DNA of 43,426 nt from contig CAJTJY010000002.1 of assembly GCA_910576975.1 (NCBI GenBank), positions 1-43,426 of the forward strand, in the 5' to 3' direction. The notes beneath the pieces were generated by a model that did not search any database, had not been told where the DNA came from, and worked only from the letters and a program-made list of their open reading frames with translations. The DNA is from an uncultured Lachnospiraceae bacterium. GTDB lineage: Bacteria; Bacillota; Clostridia; Lachnospirales; Lachnospiraceae. Below, in pieces: positions 39,053-43,426 of this stretch (positions are counted from its first letter, which is position 1; every line of letters begins with the position of its first letter). Made by a program: the position numbers and the translations under genes.

Positions 39053-39099
39053 AAAAAAAAGAAGCTGCCGCTTGATTTTCCAATCTTAAAAGCAACAGC
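39053..39099 (-). terminator. Terminator after the COG3635 gene
   Basis: GCTGTTGCTT pairs with AAGCGGCAGC (two G-U pairs) and is followed by TTC and eight T on the minus strand. Confidence 0.85.
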
Positions 39100-39117
39100 C
39101 CCTCGTCTTTTTCCATT

Positions 39118-40320
39118 TTAAGTTCTAATCAGATAATCAATCATCTCGCAGCCTCTGGCAACACGGTTTCCGGACTCTGCCGCCTGCTTTTCATTATAGT
39201 TCCAACTATGATTCTCAATCCTGGCACTATCGTAAAGCAAGTAAGGCACATCATCCCCAGTGTGCGTCCGCAGACTGACCGGCGTGGGATGGTCGGGCAT
39301 CACCAACATGCGAAACTCTGCCCCTGCCTGTTCCAGCCCAGCCTTGATGGGACCAATCACACACTCATCCAGATACTGGATCGCCTGCACTTTCTTCTCC
39401 ACGCTGCCTTGATGGCCCATCTCATCTGGAGCCTCCACATGGACATAGACAAAGTCATAATCATCCTTTGTCAAGATATCCACTGCCGCCTGCGCCTTGC
39501 CCTTGTAATTGGTGTGCAAGCCGCCGTTAGCGCCTTCCACAATGATGTTCTTCATGGAAGCGCCGACCGCAATTCCTTTCAGCAGATCCACCGCCGAGAC
39601 CATGGCGCCCTTTTTGCCGGTCTTCTCCTCGAACGAGGATAACTCCGGCCTGGTGCCTGCTCCCCAAAACCAGCAGGAATTAGCAGGATTCAATCCCTGT
39701 CTCTTGCGCTCTATATTAATGGGATGATTTACAAGGACTGCATAGCTTTTCTTCATCATCTCCAATAGCGCCGCATCCTTGGGCAAATGCTGATAGATTG
39801 TCTGCCCCAGCACGTCATGTGGCGGCGTCAAATCAATCACTTGCCCCTGATCCCAAATCAATAGATGACGGTAGCTTGTGCCAACATAAAACTTATAAAT
39901 ATCTGTCTCCAGTTCTTTCCTCACTGCCTCCAGCAAGACAGCGGCATCTTCTGTAGAAATTTCTCCAGAACTGTGATCTAATATCTTCTTGTCTTGGTAA
40001 TTTTCTTCCTCCTCGGAAAGTGTCACGAGATTGCAGCGCAAAGAAACGTCTGTCGGCTTCATATCGACGCCAATGCTCAACGCTTCCAAAGGAGAACGCC
40101 CAGAATAGTAAGCTTTGGGATCATATCCCAATACAGACAAATTCGCCGTGTCGCTCCCCGGCGACATTCCGTCAGGAATGGTATGCACCATTCCAATCTC
40201 CCCGGCTGCTGCAAGCTGGTCCATATTCGGCGTCTTTGCATATTCCAACGGAGTCATACCCTCTAATTCTTCCAGCGGACGGTCTGCCATGCCGTCCCCC
40301 AACACGATCACATATTTCAA
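39118..40320 (-). CDS. apgM: Cofactor-independent phosphoglycerate mutase-like protein (COG3635)
   Basis: A 400-residue member of the alkaline-phosphatase superfamily of archaeal iPGM type. It starts with KYVIVLGDGMADRPL (metal Asp), has MSPGSDTANLSVLGYDP with the likely catalytic Ser, and HVEAPDEMGHQG and MPDHPTPVSLRTHTGDDVP with metal-binding His and Asp. It lies directly downstream of homoserine dehydrogenase, where a homoserine kinase would be expected. Genome-context annotation has proposed this family as a functional analogue of homoserine kinase, which I consider a real alternative to a glycolytic role. The start is a TTG at 40318-40320 with AAAGGTGG ten bases upstream. A terminator lies between hom and this gene. 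Confidence 0.8.
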   Translation of the reverse strand: MKYVIVLGDGMADRPLEELEGMTPLEYAKTPNMDQLAAAGEIGMVHTIPDGMSPGSDTANLSVLGYDPKAYYSGRSPLEALSIGVDMKPTDVSLRCNLVTLSEEEENYQDKKILDHSSGEISTEDAAVLLEAVRKELETDIYKFYVGTSYRHLLIWDQGQVIDLTPPHDVLGQTIYQHLPKDAALLEMMKKSYAVLVNHPINIERKRQGLNPANSCWFWGAGTRPELSSFEEKTGKKGAMVSAVDLLKGIAVGASMKNIIVEGANGGLHTNYKGKAQAAVDILTKDDYDFVYVHVEAPDEMGHQGSVEKKVQAIQYLDECVIGPIKAGLEQAGAEFRMLVMPDHPTPVSLRTHTGDDVPYLLYDSARIENHSWNYNEKQAAESGNRVARGCEMIDYLIRT

Positions 40321-40341
40321 AATTCAAATACCACCTTTCTC

Positions 40342-40368
40342 AAAAAGAACCCCGCAGAAGCGAGATTC
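40342..40368 (-). terminator. Terminator or attenuator between hom and the COG3635 gene
   Basis: GAATCTCGC pairs with GCGGGGTTC around TTCT and is followed by five T on the minus strand. It would limit read-through into the next gene. Confidence 0.65.
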
Positions 40369-40416
40369 CTTTTTTGTGCTCTGCACAATTATATTCTAAG
40401 CTTATAAGCTGGCTGG

Positions 40417-41616
40417 TCACACGACGCGGATTCTCTGGATCACCTCAAGCTTTGCAGCCCTTTGCTCAAACTGATCTTCCGTCAAAACTTCTGTCACAAA
40501 TCCTGTTTCCCCGTCAATTCCTGGAACTTCCACAAATTCTACTTTGCCAAATACAGCTTCTGCCTGCTCTTGACTCTCGCGGATGCGCACAAAGAAACGA
40601 CTCTCTGCCTTTCCTTTATTGACTAAGTCCATCTTCCCAGAGCTCCAGGAAATCAAGATATTTTTATGCAGATGCTTTGCAATGTCCACGATATCCGCAA
40701 CCACTGCGCTCGCCGTTGGAAGCTTCCCTGCGCCGCTGCCGTAGAACATAGCGTCCCCGAGCACGTTTCCATGGACAAAAATGGCATTGAAGACGTCGTT
40801 GACACTGTACAATGGATGCTGCTGCGAGAGCATGAACGGCGCAACCATGGCGCAATAGCCTTGCTGCGTCTTTCTGCTGGTGGCAAGAAGCTTAATCACC
40901 TTTCCCATCGCCTTGGCATACTTGATGTCATCCGCCGTGATCTTGGTGATTCCTTCTGTATAAATATCTTCAAAATCCACTTGCTGCCCACACACCAGCG
41001 ACGTCAAAATGGCAATCTTCCTGCAAGCGTCATAGCCTTCCACATCTGCAGTGGGGTCTGCTTCCGCATATCCCCTGGACTGTGCGTCCTTCAACACATC
41101 GTCAAACTCCAGCCCTTCAAACGTCATTTTGCTGAGCATATAATTCGTAGTACCATTTAAGATGCCTGTTATCTCTTCAATCTCATCTGCTGTAAGGGAA
41201 GAATTCAATGGGCGGATAATGGGAATGCCTCCGCCCACGCTTGCCTCAAACAGGAAATTAATGCTCTGCTCTTTGGCAATGGCGATAAGCTCCGCACCAT
41301 GCTTTGCCACTAACGCCTTGTTGGAAGTGGTCACGTTCTTCCCTGCAAGAAGCGCCCGTTTCACAAAGGTATACGCCGGCTCCACGCCGCCCATCGCCTC
41401 CACCACCACCTGGATCTCTGGGTCTTTCGCAATCACATCATAATCATGAATTACCTTGTCCTCCATAGGATCACCCGGAAAATCCCGAAGATCGAGAATA
41501 TATTTTACTTGAATCTCATCGCCTGCACGTTTGGCAATGCTCTCACTGTTGGTATGCAATACTTCCACAACGCCGGAACCTATGGTTCCATAACCTAAAA
41601 TTGCAATCTTAATCAT
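40417..41616 (-). CDS. hom: Homoserine dehydrogenase
   Basis: A 399-residue enzyme. IAILGYGTIGSGVVEVL is the NAD(P)-binding start; NKALVAKHG and EASVGGGIPIIRPL contain substrate-binding residues; GILNGTTNYML and GYAEADPTADVEGYDACRK are catalytic signatures. The C-terminal 80 residues are of ACT type. It reduces aspartate semialdehyde to homoserine. GGGAG precedes the ATG. It starts four bases after the ACT-domain gene, so the two are co-transcribed, and is followed by the COG3635 gene. Confidence 0.95.
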   Translation of the reverse strand: MIKIAILGYGTIGSGVVEVLHTNSESIAKRAGDEIQVKYILDLRDFPGDPMEDKVIHDYDVIAKDPEIQVVVEAMGGVEPAYTFVKRALLAGKNVTTSNKALVAKHGAELIAIAKEQSINFLFEASVGGGIPIIRPLNSSLTADEIEEITGILNGTTNYMLSKMTFEGLEFDDVLKDAQSRGYAEADPTADVEGYDACRKIAILTSLVCGQQVDFEDIYTEGITKITADDIKYAKAMGKVIKLLATSRKTQQGYCAMVAPFMLSQQHPLYSVNDVFNAIFVHGNVLGDAMFYGSGAGKLPTASAVVADIVDIAKHLHKNILISWSSGKMDLVNKGKAESRFFVRIRESQEQAEAVFGKVEFVEVPGIDGETGFVTEVLTEDQFEQRAAKLEVIQRIRVV

Positions 41617-41620
41617 AATG

Positions 41621-42064
41621 TCACTCCCTGGCTAATATTTTTAAATAATGGATCCCTTCCTGCTGCTCAATGTTTTCAACCATCTGAGACACATTTTTCG
41701 TATCTGGCAGCACATCCACGCTCAAAGTCAAAGATGCAATCCCGTTGACGGGAATGCTCTGGTGAATGGTGAGGATGTTTGCATGGTAATCCGCCACCGT
41801 CTGAAGCAGCAGGGATAAAAGCCCTGGCTCATCATCCAACTGAATCACCATGGTAATTGTCTTTCCCTTGGCATTGTCATGAAATGGAAAAATGTCATCC
41901 TTGTACTTATAAAAAGAACTTCTGCTGATTCCAACCAGCTCTGTCGCTTCCTGTACGGATTCCGCCCGCCCGGATTCCAGCAGCTTCTTGGCTTTCACCA
42001 CTTTCAATAATACTTCTGGAACGGCTTTTTTCTTTAAAACAAAGTATTTTGTCTTTTCTTCCAT
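41621..42064 (-). CDS. ACT-domain regulatory protein (PheB/UPF0735 type)
   Basis: A 147-residue protein with a helix-turn-helix-like N-terminal part (LLESGRAESVQEATELVGISRSSFYKYKD, residues 30-60) and a C-terminal ACT domain (about 70-147) beginning ITMVIQLDDEPGLLSLLL. The family often sits before hom and is thought to sense an amino acid, perhaps Thr or Phe. It may regulate the homoserine operon, but this is inference. The ATG at 42062-42064 has GGAGGC upstream; eleven in-frame codons further up lie across the terminator. Confidence 0.85.
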   Translation of the reverse strand: MEEKTKYFVLKKKAVPEVLLKVVKAKKLLESGRAESVQEATELVGISRSSFYKYKDDIFPFHDNAKGKTITMVIQLDDEPGLLSLLLQTVADYHANILTIHQSIPVNGIASLTLSVDVLPDTKNVSQMVENIEQQEGIHYLKILARE

Positions 42065-42091
42065 ACTGCCTCCAGTTTGTTTGTCTATAAA

Positions 42092-42132
42092 AAACAAATG
42101 TGCTCACTGCAAAGATATTAGCACATTTGTTT
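42092..42132. terminator. Bidirectional terminator between prfB and the ACT gene
   Basis: AAACAAATGTGCT and AGCACATTTGTTT form a perfect 13-pair stem, with T runs on both strands. It serves prfB on the minus strand. Confidence 0.85.
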
Positions 42133-42176
42133 TTTTTATGCAACCTCTTTCTAAAACTTTCTACTACAGAGCCTGC

Positions 42177-43299
42177 TTATTGCTGCTGCGTCCCGGCAAG
42201 GCTTTTCCATTTCAAGTAAGCATTGATGAACAAATCCAGCTTTCCGTCCATGACGCTGTCCACATTTCCTGTTTCCGCATTGGTCCTGTGGTCTTTCACC
42301 ATGGTATAAGGCTGCATCACATAAGAACGGATTTGATTGCCCCATCCGATCTCCGTGACCTCTCCCCTGATATCTGCGGCTTTTTTCTCATTTTCCTCTT
42401 GCTTTAACAGATACAGTTTTGCTTTAAGCATCTGCATTGCCTTATCCTTGTTCATGTGTTGAGAACGCTCGTTCTGGCATTGCACCACGATTCCCGTGGG
42501 AAGATGCGTGATTCGGATTGCCGAGGAGGTCTTGTTGATATGCTGCCCGCCTGCCCCGCTGGAACGATAGGTATCAATCCGAAGCTCATCGTCTTTGATC
42601 TCGATATCTAGATCCTTTTCAATATCTGGCATGACGTCACAGGACGCAAAAGAAGTCTGTCGCTTTCCTGCCGCATTGAAAGGAGAAATTCTCACCAGCC
42701 GGTGCACGCCCTTTTCTGATTTCAAGTAGCCATAGGCATTCTCTCCCTGAACCTCAAAGGTTATGGACTTGATGCCCGCCTCGTCGCCGTCTAATGAATC
42801 AAGCACTTCCACAGTAAATCCTTTATCCTCCGCCCATCGCTTATACATCCGGTACAACATGCTGTTCCAGTCACAAGACTCCGTTCCTCCTGCTCCTGCA
42901 TGAAGGGAAAGTATGGCATTTTCCCCGTCGTACTCTCCTGACAACAACGTCTTGATGCGGATGCCATCAAACGTTTCCTGAAATTCCTGGAGCGCTTCCT
43001 GAATCTCTGGTATCAGGGATGCATCATTTTCCTCATATCCCATTTCCAAAAGCGTCTCAATGTCCTCATACTGCTGCGAAAGATGGGCGTATGTCTCGAC
43101 GTCATCTTTAAGGCTTTTGAGTTCCTTCATCTTCTTCTGGGAAAGCTCCGTGTTGTCCCAAAAGTCTGGCGCTTCCATTTCCCGTTCTAATTCCTGGATT
43201 CGTTGTTCTTTATTTACCAGGTCAAAGTGAATCCCTCACTTCCACTAACGGTTCCTTGTATGCGTTCAAAGTAGTTTTGAACTGGTCTAATTCAACCAT
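42177..43299 (-). CDS. prfB: Peptide chain release factor 2 with programmed +1 frameshift
   Basis: RF2 of about 373 residues from two frames. The first 25 codons (ATG 43297-43299, GAGGTG upstream) end at CTT TGA at 43222-43227. Skipping the T at 43224 gives GAC CTG GTA and joins the long second frame. SPF (in LVRISPFNAAG) reads UGA/UAA stop codons and GGQ (SSGAGGQHINKTS) releases the peptide. A GAGGG block upstream of the shift site plays the usual stimulating role. RF2 controls its own synthesis this way, because low RF2 favours the shift. A consensus promoter lies upstream and a bidirectional terminator follows. Confidence 0.96.
43222..43227 (-). promoter_or_regulatory. prfB programmed frameshift site
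   Basis: CTT TGA followed by C, the canonical RF2 shift sequence. GTGAGGG lies just upstream in the mRNA. Confidence 0.95.
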
Positions 43300-43332
43300 C
43301 GTGTCACCTCTTTCTTTTTCATTCTGTTCTCT

Positions 43333-43361
43333 ATTATAAGGGTTTCCCATGCTTACGTCAA
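43333..43361 (-). promoter_or_regulatory. Promoter of prfB
   Basis: TTGACG (43356-43361), 17 bases, TATAAT (43333-43338) on the minus strand. The -35 box is the outer border of the inverted-repeat arm at the window edge. Confidence 0.85.
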
Positions 43362-43426
43362 TTGCCAACACTGTTTGAGTTTCCGCATTTTGCAATTCAT
43401 AGCGCCAAAAGGTTTCCATCACAAAG
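43362..43426. mobile_element. Partial MITE-like element, second family, cut by the window edge
   Basis: TTGCCAA, then TTTGAGTTTCCGCATTTTG, AATTCATA and CCAAAAGGTTTCCAT match an arm of the element at 36468-36600. The last part also resembles an inner block of the first family. The other arm would lie outside. Confidence 0.6.

Overview
The window looks like a chromosomal segment of a low-to-mid GC Gram-positive anaerobe, most likely a Lachnospiraceae-type Clostridium relative. The signs are strong AGGAGG ribosome sites, sigma-A promoters of TTGACA-17-TATAAT type, an FMN riboswitch over the rib genes, a VanG-like glycopeptide cluster, a BlaI/BlaR1 pair, and compact operons. Nearly all genes lie on the minus strand. 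I see no rRNA, tRNA, CRISPR array, integrase or transposase gene.

Layout, left to right. (1) 1-275: end of a pentapeptide-repeat gene. (2) 486-7032: a VanG/VanL-like cluster in transcription order vanR, vanS, terminator/promoter gap, D-Ala-D-Ser-type ligase, vanXY, a short hairpin element, and a serine racemase split into membrane (vanTm) and racemase (vanTr) genes. (3) 7271-10165: a MATE exporter, a MITE-like element, an orphan Vsr endonuclease and a HAD phosphatase. (4) 10300-22191: a Ter-type stress cluster with a Ca2+-type P-ATPase, three TerD proteins, TelA, a YceG-like protein, a rhomboid, an unusual YceG-like/HtrA protease fusion, an O6-alkylguanine repair protein and a PfkB kinase. 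(5) 22593-25941: a CitE-like lyase on the plus strand, and a four-domain PRTase-TRSP-PRTase-PELOTA protein. Both belong to the biosynthetic module known from Ter systems. (6) 25892-30945: the riboflavin operon (promoter, FMN riboswitch, ribU, ribD, ribE, ribBA, ribH), whose last gene overlaps the PRTase gene. (7) 31019-37053: tex with a duplicated structured leader, then small membrane and secreted proteins. (8) 37125-38997: BlaR1/BlaI with a two-operator promoter. (9) 39118-43299: a COG3635 phosphoglycerate-mutase-like gene, hom, an ACT-domain protein and prfB with its programmed frameshift.

How it fits together. The van genes replace D-Ala-D-Ala termini by D-Ala-D-Ser under VanRS control. 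The Ter proteins form a calcium-linked membrane-side stress complex (TerD, TelA, YceG, P-ATPase) with two proteases added. The PRTase fusion, CitE-like lyase and HAD phosphatase are candidate enzymes of the small-molecule (nucleoside-like) branch proposed for Ter systems. Here the PRTase fusion appears to be co-transcribed with flavin synthesis.

The most unusual layer is non-coding. There are at least four families of short inverted-repeat, MITE-like elements: 2711-2873; three copies at 8646, 26472 and 33895; 30542-30687; and 36468-36600 with a partner at the right edge. There is also a recurrent leader of about 45-70 bases (small hairpin with a UACCU loop plus a Shine-Dalgarno sequence) placed directly before the start codons of unrelated genes. 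It is duplicated in tandem before tex, and MITE copies in opposite orientations abut it at two other genes.
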